A stretch of DNA of 64,000 bases from Phytoseiulus persimilis (lineage: Eukaryota > Arthropoda > Arachnida > Mesostigmata > Phytoseiidae), in the NCBI GenBank assembly GCA_037576195.1, contig CM075102.1, forward strand, positions 26,346,745-26,410,744, written 5' to 3'. This document shows positions 15,001 through 28,555 of this stretch, one piece after another. A program made the position numbers and the translations under genes. The first letter of the stretch is position 1. Each line of letters opens with the position of its first letter. The notes under the pieces were generated by a model. It had not been told where the DNA came from and searched no databases. It worked only from the letters and a program-made list of their open reading frames with translations.

Positions 15001-18000
15001 TGCGAACCGCGCTGCAGCTGCTGATGCCGCCATCCTCTTCGTTGGTCCCCCTGAATCTCTCTTGAATTTCATGAGCGCGCTCAGGACCTTTCCCGAACAT
15101 TGTTTCAGAGATGATCTGCTTGATTGACCCTTGCGCAAGAGGAGCGGCAACCGGACCATGATATACCATCCATACTGGTCATGAATACTCTACTAGGGTC
15201 GAGTTACGTGACGCTGTCCTCACGAATACCTCCATGCTCCTCAATGATCTCTAGTTCTGCGCTGTGTTGATGTCGGCCAAGGTTTGTAACCGATGCACGA
15301 ATGGGAGGTTCTTCTTCCGGATACGAGCGCAATCAGCCCGGGCAGCCGTGTGCAAGCGACTGGGAAAGTTTCGATTTAATACATGAGGCGTTTTCTTTGA
15401 GCCCCTCACTGGGTGATGGAGTGTTCTGTGCTTGACTTCAAACAGCGAGCCGCGCTCCCAATCTCCGGCCGGGCAGCCAACCAGGCGGGATCAGATCCCG
15501 CAATGGTCCCAAACAATGTATAATATCAAACAATGCTGGTTCCCGAAACAGTTCCGGCCTTTCATCGCCAGTCATGTCATCCTCGAGCGTTTGTCTATCG
15601 CCCAAAATCATTCCCTAGGAAGTCGCACGTAACAAGATTACATCACGATTAGGATCATGGTAACGACCGTAGATACGAGCGATTCGGTCTCGATCGGATT
15701 ATGAAATGGTTTCGCTCGAGTCCGATCCAGGCCAAGATTGGGCTTCCAGCGGAACTCGCTCCTCGAACATTTCGAGGTCGGTTAGGCCGCTTGCTTTCCG
15801 GAAGGTATTTCAATCGTTCACACTCATCGAAGACCGCCAGAATCTGAAGGCTTCGAGAGAAACCAACGGTTTCCAGCGGTTCATGCCCTCTCGGTGGCTT
15901 CGCCAACGGGTTGGAAGCGAGCGGTGTGGCGAAGCTGAAGAGGCCCGCGGATTGTGTAGTCCATTCGAGGCTGTATCCAGGGAAGCAGGAAGCTCCCCAG
16001 CGACCCCAATTAACGTTTGTGATATTTGTGATACAAGGGTCTGTGGTCTGTACATGCAGGTCCATTCCAATGGAATTCGTCCGCGTAGCAATCTAGTGTG
16101 AATGCGCTCTCATTACCTGGAACTCATTCGCGGCGAGCACGTCTGGTGGCCGAGAGTTCTGACGTGCGAATCGGTTTTCGCAAGTTTGCTTGGGATCTAG
16201 ATGTTCGGTTCGCATCTTCGACCGGAGATCATCGTCCTCGTATCCGTTGGAATCCGTAAGCAAGGACGGTTCTGGATATCCGCCGCCCTCTCCGCTCGCC
16301 CCATTCCTGCGCAAGGTCTGACTCCTCCACTGGAGCATCTCTGCGATCGACAATGCCACATAGAGCTATCAAGGACTAGGCATCGCACACACGCCGTCAG
16401 AAGAACCTTCCGCACTTCAGTCCTCTCCGGATGAGCGTTTCATCGTTTCGCAGCATGATTGGTATTGTCGTCGTGCCTCGCCTCTAATTCTGTCAGCATC
16501 AAATTCCTCTGCTCGGACGTCTCAGCCTGTTGGCACTTGGCGAACCGTGCGGCTCGGGAGGGAACTAGACTGCATCGCCCATCGGATCAAAAACATTCCC
16601 GCCAGTGCCTGGGAAGGAATCATTACGAATTTCAAACAAGACGCGAGCTCCGAGAACTTAGTCGTGATTGGAATGCGCAATGTCGACAAAGTAAGTTTGT
16701 CTTCAGTCGTCGCCGCCGGGAGAAAGGATTGAGATTGTTGTCGTGCAAACAATGTGTCCTCAAACTTCTATGATTTACTTTGTCCCGGAACCGGAAAGAA
16801 TGGTCTGGTCTCGCAGGCGGAGACAAGAGATACGAAGAGGAGTACGCCGCCTGAGAACGTCCCGAGAAAGTTCGGGAATCTTCGGGGTGTGACGGGCACC
16901 CGAGGAAGGTCTGGAGAACGTCCGAGGGAGCTCCGGGAAGCCTAGAGAACGAGAGATCTATGTTCCCGAATCCCCTGCTGAGATAAACTCAATCAAAATT
17001 TGTGGCGCAGCTTCCTTGCACTTCTCCGACAGCCGCCCCCTGCGCCTAGGGGAGAAGTTGCTATCGGTCCGCCTCGATCCCACATCCTAACGATAACTGT
17101 TTCGATAAACCCAATAGACCTTGCTCGTCTGGCGTCTCCTCCCTCTTCATTTTTCTCCGATCAACGTTATTGGCCACCATCCCTACTTGTTGAATGACCA
17201 CTTATCAGAGTACACATCGTTGTTGCGATCCTGCCAAATCATCAATTTCCTCCTCGCTTTCCCGGCCATATCCGGTCCAAGAGAACTACCACTGAACTAC
17301 TGCCTGATTTGGAGATGCATAACTGTCGTAAGAGATTCATCTGCTCCGAACTGTCGATATCCTCAAGGATTTTGAACCTGAGATGGGGAGCGATATCAAG
17401 GACTCGGAGTTCTCGTATCTTTGGTGGCTCTCCATTGCGTCGTGTGTCATTCGGGTCGTGAGAAGGCGGTCTCCGGCGGGCATATCGACGACGACGACGA
17501 AAGCTCCTAATCTCGTGCTTCGATTTCCATCGGTTCTCCCTACGCTCGTCCCTCGTTCTTTCATGTACGATGTCGAGTCAGCAGCTCTCAGATTGTTGTT
17601 GTGACTGCCGAGTAGCGTTTGATTCAACTGCATGGGAACACAGAGACGGATGAAGACAATCTTCGCCGATAGATCCACGGTTGATACTGTTATTCGCAGT
17701 TTCGAGGTTGCAGATTTGCATTCGAGAGCCGAGCATGTCTCGACCTCCCTCAGCGAAAGTGCTCGAGCACTGGCCGCGTCTGAAACCTAGAGCAAGCTCG
17801 AAACCTCCGTCGTTGGCAAGAGCGAGAAAAATGGAGAGGAAATAAGAGCACAAAAAGAGAGATGCTGGAGATAGTAGCGCAGTTCGTATTTGGTTTTTGA
17901 TAAGGAAATCAGTTATTATCGTAAGCTGCCTCAAAAGATTCCGTTGGTCGGTCGGCAACAACGACCAAAGCTTTTCTGCTTCGACTCTTTTTGGAAAAGG

Positions 18001-21000
18001 CACTTTGCCATCTCTGAGACTTCTTTCTTCATCGTCGTTGAGACGCGGATGTCCAGCTGCTGCAGCGGTTGGAGGCGATCGTTTCCGGATGAGTTGGCGG
18101 GATGAGTGCGCATGGAGTGGCAAGTCTTGCTGAGGAAAAATAGACTCTCGCCGAGGAAGGAATAGAATTCGCTCGAGAAAAAACCAGAAGAGTACCGCGG
18201 CATGTGGGACCTCTTGGCAGAGGGGCGCAGAGAATCACGAAGTAGGTTCCGCCATCCTCTAGTATGCTTGAATTGGAGATAAGCGAGCCTTAGTAGTTCT
18301 TCCCTTCCCAATCGGTGGCGGACGGCACGAGTGATTTTGGGAAACGCGTTGATGATCATCTCAGGTTTATTCTTAGACAATTTCAGCACACAGCTACCTT
18401 GGTGGAAGCGATCGGAGAACGATTCAATCAGAGGTCCCGGTCGATTCTAATATGGCAAGTTTCTGCCAACGGATCACGGGAAAGCCAATCTCATCATGTT
18501 TCTCACCATCGAGCTCTGCTCCTTGGGAATGGTAGCCCACGCTGGGATGGATTTTCTCATTCGAAAAGCGGTTTCCTTCGCCGTAGTACGGAGCGGAACC
18601 GAGATCGCAAACAAATCTGAGACTCGGTTTCAATCGGCCGCCGTCTGATTACGCTGTCTCCTGGAAGGAGGAGCATAGACTAGGATTCTGTTCGGCATCG
18701 GCAGCCAAAGTCGAAACTCCTCATTCTGTGATGGGAAGCTTGGGATACGAGAGTCGTAAACCCGAACGGCGGGGACATCGGGGCCCATGAGTGGGTATCG
18801 TGGTAGAAACAACTGCGCCATCTCTTCGTCGCATATCACACATGTCTTTGTTAGTGACAGCCTCATCGACTCTCGTATCAGAGCTCCCTGCTGTACACAT
18901 CCGACTCAACTCTCAGTGTGCTTCCATGATAATTATCCTGTGCGCTGAGAGGAGCAAGCCGGAGAGAGCGACTGGATCTAAAAATACACGAACGTGTCTG
19001 TCATAGAACTGCCGCTCGGAACAGTCATTGCTCCCTTCGGGCCCGATGTCGACCGCGGTCACCACACCATCGTCAACGACCTCTGCGAGGATGCGGAAAA
19101 TAACAAAAAGGGAGAGGGAGAACCCCTTCAGAACGCGTTTGATCGCGCGCTGCCAGCACACCGCCTTACGTATACCGCTACCTGTCTCGAATGCGATTTC
19201 GGACGAGACCGGGACCAGCCGGACCAACTAACCACCTTACGGATGGGCAGACGGGAGGGCCGAGCCATTTAACTCGTTTAGGACGATTTACTCTCGGGCC
19301 TTTCCGTCGCTGTCATACGATTCGTCGCCGTGCAACGTCGCAGTTGAGTCCGGGTTATCAGCTTTCGGTCCTCTCTCACGGGAACGTTCCCGCTTCCCCC
19401 TTCCTGGCAGCGTTTGCGAAGCCTCCACTCCACCCGCGTGTCTCTATCCCTGGAGCAACGGACGCGAGCTCGCACGGCTAGATGGGCTCACGAAGAGCGG
19501 AACTCGCCGAGACAATGTTATCGTTTGGGAGCAATGCCTCTTCCTCCAGCTTAACCTTACTTGCTCGAACACAAACCGGCTGTTCTCTCGCCGCATTCAC
19601 TCTCATATTCCTCGCTGTCCCAATTTTTCCTGCTCATCTCGTCCCGAAATCATCTCGTTCCCGCTTCAAAGACAATTTTTCTCGATTATTGCTTCGAATG
19701 TGGCCGATATTGTCCGCCACTCGAAGTTTAGCGGAATGCAGACGGTCGCAGCTCTGAACAATTTTGAAACACCAAACTTTAACCGGTAATCGACCGCTTA
19801 TCCCGTCAGGCATCCATTCAGCCAGGAGAGGTATTGGACTCCGAGAAACCAAGGAAACCCGTAGCATCAGCGCACCGTTGAGAGCTTGCGGCAGGGTCTG
19901 CAAGGCGTCCTGAGGATGAGTCTGCGGTATCGGCACTCCAACAAAAGAAACCGATGGAGAGGGGTTCCCCAACGACCACAGCGCAAGGTTCAATACGTGC
20001 TGACTGAGGTTTCCTCGAAGACCTGGTTGCGGTTTGCTACGGACAGCTGAATTCTCCTCAGGGTTCCAACTATCCAGCGCCTTCCGATCCAGGCCCCTCG
20101 ATCAGGAGCGATTGACTCCTGTCGTGATGACTCCTGTCTGCTTCGAGTGGCGGAAACTTTCTGATAACTTATCAATGCTCTCAAATACCGTGACCCACGA
20201 CCACCGGTTTCGCGACTCTCCGGAACGACTACGAACTTTCGTCTCCTTGTACAGGGTTGGCACTGTTGAACTCTCCTCCGACCAGGTTTTGAGCGGAACC
20301 TCAAGAGCACTCGAGTTCTCTGAAGGTCAGAGCTATTAAATTATTCTCCGAAAGTTTATCACGGAATAGCTCGGCTCGTCGATCTTTTTAACGATGATCG
20401 GACGGACAGAGAGAGCCTTATCGCTTCTTCCGCGAGCGTTATCCGAAGAGCTGAGTGCACGATGATCCTATAGCTCCTTCAGAAGGTGTTCAACCCTTGC
20501 TCATTGATCATTTCAAGAACTGTTGAGTAATCTTTGGAGCCGTTTCCACCGTTGCCTTGGTTTTAGCACTCAACATAAAGGAGTCGCAGTGGCTCGAACA
20601 ACCCAAGATATTTTCCGGAATCGGACTCGGCTTCGTGTGGTTACCGAATAGCTGCCTTCGCCCCATGTCGTGCGCGCCTTCGCTCAGTCGCCGGTCTACG
20701 ATAACTCTCTTCCCAGCGAAAGGGCTGCAAAACAGTCCAATTTCATTCGAACCGGAATTGACTCAGTCTCCTCTCCCTAAAACACTACATCCATCTCCAG
20801 TGTACGAGGACACTGTTTTCTGAAGTTTAGGATGAAAGACAGCCGATTCCGAGGGTCGTAGATCGGGTAGTGTGATTTTCCCGAATCTGAAACCTGGACA
20901 TCACGTCGAGCCCCAAGACTAAAATATTCCCGTAGCCGCTGGTCGAGCTTAATACAGAAATATCGAAAATGGAGCGATACGCGGGGTTTTTGCTGTGACA

Positions 21001-22372
21001 GCCCACTTGTGGTAACGCAAATCATCGTTGCTAATGTTGGATGGAGCGGACCCCAGGCAGGGGACACACAAACAGACCAGGGATCATGAAGGATTGCATC
21101 CATCCAGTTTGCGCTGCGATGTTCTAACTGTCAAATCTGGGAAAGTTTCAGTAGCGTCCTCCAGATCCCCGTGCTCGCGTTTTAGACGCGGACGGGCATG
21201 AAATTCGTCAGACTTCACGTCCCATGCTCAAGGAATAGAAGCGGTTTGCAACAGCATCAGCAACGGAGCAAATGAAAATAGACGGACGAGAACTGCGTGA
21301 TACAAGTCTGAGGAATGAGAAGCCACCACAAACGGTCGTCGGAATACGGAGCCGATTTCCTTCGATGGATAACACGAATCGAACAAATAATACGAGGACA
21401 GACCCCTGGAACGGGCGGCGAAACAAGGCTCAACTCGCGCGAGAACGCCGTCCGGGATTCGCGAACTTTCTCCAAATCGTTCCAAAAATCCCCATAGATC
21501 CGTTCGGACCGCACACAGGGGCCCGGCGGGCAGCTAGGTATAGCCCGACAGTCGACCGTCCTTCAACTACGTTGCCAGCGCATGCATCGAAAGGAACGCT
21601 TGGAGAGATAATCGACCGGAATCGCCCGAGGTCGCTGCAAACTATGAATTTCCTACAATCTTTGGGTACAAAATGAAGAAACATAGGAAGTACAAGGAAT
21701 GAAGAAGGAGACACAGTGGGCGGAGGTCGCTTCTTGGGTAGCGTGGATCGAACGTCGTCTCATGAATTCGTTCGGGCCCACCAATCATGAGATGGCCGCC
21801 TATTCCTGGAGAGCTATGCCGACCGTTAAGAGTATTCTCCTCTGATCATCGGATCTACTCACAATACTCCGTCAGATGCTCTTACGAAACGTATACCAAT
21901 CGAGTTATCTCATCGGCACCGTTTTGTTAGTGTCAAGTAGCCTCCCGATGAGCTTTAGATGCACATAAAATGCCTACAACTCATCAGGAACCCCTCAACG
22001 GAGACGATTTGTTTCGATCCTACAGTACCCTTCGCGGAGTTCGGAGGCCTGGGCTCCGAACCTCTCTCCCTGCTTCTCTCGCAAACGACCACTTGGTTGT
22101 TCACTCGTCCTTTGCGAGGGATCACTTCTCGTTGACCCCATCCCCACCCAAGCCACTTTTCGCCACCGTTCCATATCTATTATTCACAACGGGACAAGTT
22201 CATTCAGCAGACATTATGTGAGTTGACATGCGCGATGCTGGGTAGATGACGCAGAACTGCGGCGCTTTGAAAAGTTCGGAAACTGCCTCCTCCATGTTAG
22301 CTCCACCGCAAGTGGTCTCACCCACATATCCGACCACAGCGCCGGAAGGTTTTCCTCGCTAGCGAGACAGAA
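1..22372. other. gene-poor block, no gene supported
   Basis: I found no recognisable protein domain, no RNA gene and no chain of exons with matching splice phases here. Open frames are numerous because stop codons are thin in this base composition, and in places all three frames of one strand are open together (for example around 12,650-12,890). The longest, at 13,869-14,711 on the plus strand, opens at TTG rather than ATG and shows no domain. The block is probably intergenic or intronic. Exons without a good start codon could be hidden in it, since I could not check every frame for splice-bounded exons. Confidence 0.5.
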
Positions 22373-22412
22373 GGAGAGAGAGAGAGAGAGAGAGAGGGGG
22401 AGAGAGAGAGAG
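22373..22412. repeat. GA/TC microsatellite
   Basis: About 40 bp of almost pure GA dinucleotides, interrupted by a short G run near the middle. It is a simple sequence repeat and lies in no supported gene. Confidence 0.95.
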
Positions 22413-23172
22413 GAAAAATCAACGACGAGAACACGCTGCGCCACCACACTTCGGTCCGAGCTGTGGGAGGTGCTTTCGCAACATGGAAGCTAAGCCGGGA
22501 AACGATTTCCCGGAATCCCTGAAGGAGCCCGTAAGATCGGTCGAGGAGCCGCAGACACATCCGAAAGGAGCCCGGAGCTGAGAGAGGGTGTCAAAAGCGG
22601 CTAAGCCAAGCTGAGGTTTGTGACAATGTCGATTTTGTGGCGCGAAAAAATCCGCCCACAGACCGAACGGACGGCGCTGAACGGGTCAACTCTGAACACT
22701 GTGCGCGATCCGTCCACACGTCAAAGACAGGAAACGCGTCTCCCCTCTCGCACAACATTCCACTCGCTCCCGCGATTTCTCGAACGCCCACTTATTATTA
22801 GTGGGGCTGAGGGAAACGAAATTGCGGCTGCTCGGCTTCATTTAATACGGCGAACAGAGTCGCAGACGGACGAGCCCGCAGTTGAGCAGTCGGGTCGAGC
22901 CGTATTCGTTCATTCGGCCTGTCATTTCGTCCAGGCGACCACCACCAAGCTAAGGCGGTGCGACCATCTCTGCCGCCACCACCAGCAGCCCCGCCACCAA
23001 CAACCGATGTGCAGTGGCCGATTGGGAGGAACTCCCCTGCGTACCGTGTCGTTTCCTCCTTTCAATCATTGGCATTCCTCTCGATTTCCATTTTCTCACC
23101 GTGGCCAGGCCTCATTTAAGATGGAATTTATTCGAACCAGGGAACTTCCAAGCGTTTTATCACCGACCTACG

Positions 23173-23319
23173 ATGCCATCGACGTGGCTGAGCCTCGGTT
23201 TCCTTTTTGTTCTGCTGAGCACCTCCTTTCAGACGGCCGCTCCTTTCGGAATAATTTTCTCAAATCCTCTGGGCTATATTGCGTTGGCGTCTCGGCTCGG
23301 TCGGCTGCCTCCCAAATAG
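23173..23319 (+). CDS. candidate 48-residue secreted peptide
   Basis: A single ATG-initiated frame of 48 residues. Residues 1 to about 23 look like a classical signal peptide: a short polar start, a run rich in Leu, Phe and Val, then a Ser/Thr segment ending in TAA. The remaining roughly 25 residues are hydrophobic and contain Leu-Gly-Arg near the end, which could be an amidation and cleavage site, although no dibasic site is present. I see no convincing splice donor in the frame, so it would be a one-exon gene. A longer overlapping frame (22,626-23,363) is also open, so chance is a real alternative. I do not recognise any homologue. Confidence 0.25.
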   Translation: MPSTWLSLGFLFVLLSTSFQTAAPFGIIFSNPLGYIALASRLGRLPPK

Positions 23320-23363
23320 CTTCCGTAGTCCCACTCCGACGTTTCTGGTCGGCTATAATGTAA

Positions 23364-26300
23364 CGCATAATGTTGAGCTGGTTTTTCAAGCGGGTTCGAT
23401 GGAGGGATAGGAAAAAACGATGCCAAATGAATCCTTTGTGGGCGTGTTGTGGCCATGTTGGCTTCCTCTCCTCCAGCCCTGTTCGTGCTCACTTGATAGT
23501 CTCATGTAGGGCTCTGTAGATGGAGCCCTCCAGACATCGGGACCGATCGCGCAAACGGAGACGCGGGAGCCGGTCGGGGCCAATTCGGTGGAAAGGATCA
23601 ATGACGGACCTAGAGCGAGGAAGTCATGACGCTCCCTGATCAGATGAAGGAACGTGTCCCTCGACCTTGGATTTGACTTGGCCCTCATGGGAGACGCCCA
23701 GAGAGCGGTCTTCGCATGACGTTCAGCCCCTGCGGGATGCCTCATCCCTGCCGCATCATAATCGGGATTACTCGGTGATGCTCAGAGTACCTAACCAGGA
23801 GATGTCGAGAAAATCTGACTTTCAGACATCAGGAGGAACAGAAGCACCCCAGGGTAGTCACGCGGAACAGTTGCCTGGTCTGCAAACCAACACCGGAGCC
23901 GAGAGCTGGGATAGTGGACCTAACCGAGCGAGAAGACAGAGCGCTCAACTCGCATACACCAATACCGATCTCGGGTGAGGTAGACAGCAACAGGCAAATA
24001 TTGCAGACAACGCCAGATCACGACCCCGTCGGTCGCTTCTCGCGATCGACACAGGCTTAACTCACCGAACGAGTTCGGTTGTTCTCATCAATGTTATCAC
24101 ATGGTGAGTGGTTATCGGAGGCATGAGCCGTATCGAGAACGGATCTCACCGTGCTGGCGCTCCAGGTTTAGAGAGAAAGCCCTGAAGCAGCACAACAAAG
24201 CTGTCAGCGCCCGATTTTCGTCGTGTGAGCGTTCGTCGGTCTGTGCACTCGTCTCACACTCTGGTTGGCCGTCTATGAAAGTCTACTTGTTTGCTCTCTG
24301 CGTAACTGCGTGTACGCGTGTGAACAAACGCAACGGCTCTGCGAGTCGCAATAAGCGACACAACCGGATATTACGTCTCGTTTCTGACGCTGAAAGAAGC
24401 CCGCCTGACGACCAGTCAGTCGTGTGGGAGGGGAAAAGATGTCGGGTATTGAGCGGGCAGATGGACGAGCGGTCAGGTAGAACCAGCAAGCTGGCGTCAA
24501 TGACTGTTGCTGGCTCCGCAGTTGCCAATAGATTGCCGGACGGGTCGCCCTCCTTCTTGCCGCTGTCGCTTTCATCATCTACGAGCCGCTGAAAGCAGTA
24601 TATGTTTGTTAGCTGGAAGTCACTCGAATGTGTCTAGGTACCATTTGTGCCTGCCGGACAAATGGCTTCTATGATAAATCCTCCTCATGGAGGGCCCGCC
24701 GCTCATCCGCTCGCGCCGCTCGCTCCGACCCTGCTCTCCGCTGTTTGCTTCGCTACCATTGCAATCCTTTCCCTGGTTCTCTCATCTGCTCTCTAATACG
24801 GTGAAAGATGGTGTTATCTAGATGCAGCTGGGAGCACTAGCTGTGCCCCTCCAGCCACTCGCAAACTCACATACTTTGTCGGACGTTTAATCACATAATA
24901 CATGGGGAAATTGGACGGCTACAATGACTCCGTTCGTTTTCATCCGCCTGTCCATCATTGCGTCCTTGTCGCCTCACTACTACGACGCGCTTTTACAACC
25001 GATGCGCCCCATTCCGTCCCGATCCCGGGGCGTTGATCATCTTAGGCGCTGCTCCTCAACGGGGTCGGTAGCTGACTGCCAGGAGGCTGACGATGGATGG
25101 CTTGAAGGTCAGTCAGCGCAGGAAAGTTAAGGAACCCCGATCTAGAGCCTCTGAGAACCCGGGTCTTCCGACCCACGAATTCAGCGCAACCGAGTGACTC
25201 TATCGACCTGCAGACGTCACTGTGAGGGTTCCTCAGGGAAAATTAGGGAATTTCTCTAATAGGGTGCCCAACGGCTCACGATATCTGACAATGCGTTTCG
25301 ACTGATGACGGGTTCCCAGTGAGAAGCCTTAAAGGGGTGTCGAGTCATCTGGATCGTTTTTGTTTCTCCGCGAAGTATCTCATTTGGTTTGCAACTGCTC
25401 GACAACCTTCCCCTCATTCGTCAACGATATCGGTCGGAGAGCCGCGTATAACTGAAGGGACTCTTCACGGATGGCGCAGTCATCAAAATTTCTACTCGAG
25501 CATCGAAATCCCCGACTGGGCGTCAACAGAACCTTGAAACTCATAGCATTGTCCTTAGCAAAGTACCAGGGCTGCTCAGAGCTTTGATAAAAGTCGCCGA
25601 AACACACGCTGCCGATATCTTCATTTCCTCAGTGTTCTTGTAGTGTGACGTTGCAGATTGCTTCCCGTGACCATGCAGCCCATGGACCTTTCTCAGTATC
25701 GCTCGAAATTTACGCTGAGTTTGCTCGCCTCTTGGACCAGAGAGCTGTTCGCACCACAGCAGCGGACGGAGGCCAGGAAACCCATGACCTCTATACCTCT
25801 CCCGGGTTTTGCGGAATAGGAAGGGTCGGGAACCGACGTCTGGATCTCCTGTGAGCAGACGCCGAGCGGTTCACCCACGTTCCTTCGATCCTCCGAGATC
25901 GGAGGAGCCAAGCTGGGAATAGTGCTGCCCCCCTAAAGTGACACGAAGTGTTCTTATTCTCTGACTCGAAGCAGCCGCGGAAATTCAGCGGCGGCCATTT
26001 TGACTTGCTGCGCCAGCTTCGGAACAATGGCCGCAATTCGTGACCCACAAGACTTCCGGCAGGCCTCATCAGGCACACGATAACTCTATTGTGAGCTGCG
26101 AAGGTTGCGACCAACTTCTGGCGCCTCGTTGAGTTGCACCTGCGAACGCCCTTCTAGATCCTGGAAATCGTCCCTCAAAGAGCTCTCACCGAGTCTGCGT
26201 GCCGGTCGTTGCCTCAGTGTTCGGTCGAGCTTTTCATTGACATCCTGGTAGCGTCTAAGCGACGTGGTGTGGTCAGCCATAATTCTTTGGGAACCCCTTG

Positions 26301-28305
26301 TGAAAGGCCATGGGACAATAGGTTCCTCACGCGGCCACGCAGCCGGTCAGCGCGTCGCCCGTGACTTCTTTCAAGTCTTTCAGTCCTTTCGTCGGCTAAA
26401 TCTTGCCGCTCAACCACCCCGAGCGTATGTTCCGAACGAAAACAGGAAAAGCGCCAGAAGCGATCACATCCCGGAATTTCAGCCTCGCCCCGAGCGGAAG
26501 CATCGCGGGGGATCACGTCGAAACGGCCGAGCTAAGGTGTCCCTAGTTTCTGCAAACACTTCCCGCTGATCAATGGTACATGTATCACCCTCTCGAAAGC
26601 ATACCCACGGACCTGAACTCTGCAGTCAAACGGGAGCTGAGACAAACTATACGCAGTGGAATACATGGGAGGAACTCCGATATATCTTTGCTCGATATTC
26701 CCCATGGCTCGAGCACAGGGCAAATTATACGCTGCAGCTTTTGGAATCGCAAAAATTGGAATTCCTCGAGAATGCCTAGAGCGTGGACACATGTACGTAA
26801 ACCACGATACAATAACGGTATGAGAAGCGCTGTGATGAATGCTCCGATGTAGCGAGCTCTCATGTGCGTCTCGTCCTTCGATGAACGGCGATGCTGCCCC
26901 ACGTCAGCGGGTGAATCGACCCTCGCTTCATCTATTCGTTACAATGCGAGAGCGGAGACTTTTGTTGCACAAACATTCCTACAAAGTGAACAAGTGGAAC
27001 GCACAGTTGGCCACCAAAGAACAACTCAGCTCTCGGAGTCCGACTGTTAGCAATTCAGTGGACAACGGAAACGCGGATGAATCCTGCCGGCCAGTAGTCG
27101 AGCCGACATGCGTCTCGGACCGATGGACAATTCCGCGGTCTGTTCCCACTTGGTGCGGACATCGTCGCTTCCACTCTGTTCTACTGCTACCAGTACAACC
27201 AGCGAGCGAGCCAGCGAGCAAGCAACCGACCGTCCGTACGTCCTTTCGTTGGGCCGGGCGCTGCTCTGAGAGACACGAGTCGGCTCGAGCAAATCTGTCT
27301 CGTTGTTATTGACTGCGTCTTCCCATGCGTGAGAGACCCACCGCATTGAGAAGGAGTCTATGCGAAACCCGGAGCGTGAGAACACGGAACAGCAGCCAAC
27401 ACAAACGAACGTCGAGCAAGAGCTTAAAAAAATATATTTCATCGTTCCAAGACACTCCAAGTCTACTGGTGTATCTTCACTCGATACTTCCGTTGCCAAA
27501 CGCTTCTTCGCGTACTGCTTCTCGGAACAGAGGGAATGAGAACATTCAACTGGGCGAGAACGTTCAGTGACGAGCAGCAGCCGAATCGTGAAGAAACGAT
27601 TCCAGAATGTTGGGAGATGTTCTCGATTCGCGCAAATGAGGAGTCGTTCCTGGACGGGGCAGAAATGGCAGTCGATTGGAGTTCCTGTATCTACAGTTTT
27701 AGTTTGCAGAAGTCTGGGGTGGTTGAGACAAACGAACCTTGGTCTTGGAATGTTTGCGCCATCAGTTGAGCAGGACATCTGCAAAGAGAGGAGATGCCTC
27801 CGTGTACGATGATTCGGAACTAGAATCGACACCCTACAGGAACGCCATGTTCCTCCTTCGGCCGGGCTCAGACGCGACCTGGGTTCCCCCGCGCAGCTGG
27901 TGGGACACCGGTCTCCCACTCGTTTCAACTTCGGGGGCCATACAAGTTTTTGAGCTGGGGTAACGTCGTGTAACCATGGAGCCCCAAGAGACGAGCAAAA
28001 TTTTTAGGGGGATAACGCCTCCCTGGCTGCGCCTGAGCGTAGAGTTCCTGGATTGTCCAAAATCCTGTTACGCTCCGTCGTACGAAAACGGTTCCCGGCG
28101 TTGGCTCTCTGGAATATACGGGGCATTATAGTCTGCTTTCGCCAAGCTACCCTTTGGGACGGAAACGTTCCGTTTAAAAACTTCCTTGAATCGATACCCG
28201 GACTGGTCAGGGTGACATCGCGCGCATCCCGAATGTTGACCAGCAGGAGCGACGGAGCTTCCTCCTTGGATCGACAGCGTTCGAAGATGCGTTTTTTTTT
28301 TCTTA
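23364..28305. other. gene-poor block, no gene supported
   Basis: No domain, RNA gene or exon chain was found. The largest open frame is on the minus strand (27,047-27,928, 293 codons). It opens with TTG, and its translation has the uneven, Cys- and Ser-rich look of an accidental frame. A plus-strand frame begins with a short hydrophobic stretch at 24,277, but it lacks a clear cleavage site and has no homologue I recognise. Confidence 0.45.
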
Positions 28306-28555
28306 TCATGAGGCCACCAAGAGAAAGAGCTCTCGTATCTTATGAATCTCCGAATCGGCAGAATTCGTGTTTGTCCCTACATTTCTCCATGACGTCTTGA
28401 AGGAAGCAGTCGAGCGACAACCTAATCCGGAGTTTTGAAATCATAGAGCCACCAAGAGAGGAGCTCTCGTATCGTCCGAATTTCCAAATCTGTGGAATTC
28501 GTGTTAGTCCCTTCATTCATTCATGACGTCCTGAAGAAAGGAGTCGAGCGACAAC
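28306..28555. repeat. two-copy direct duplication, period 135 bp
   Basis: Copy 1 runs from about 28,306 to 28,421 and copy 2 from about 28,441 to 28,555. Both start near 'gagccaccaagag' (copy 1 reads 'gaggccaccaagag'), share 'gagctctcgtatc' and 'gaattcgtgtt', and end in 'gtcgagcgacaac'. They differ by scattered substitutions and small indels, so the duplication is not recent. A run of T at 28,292-28,301 lies just upstream. There is no evidence of coding function. Confidence 0.85.
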
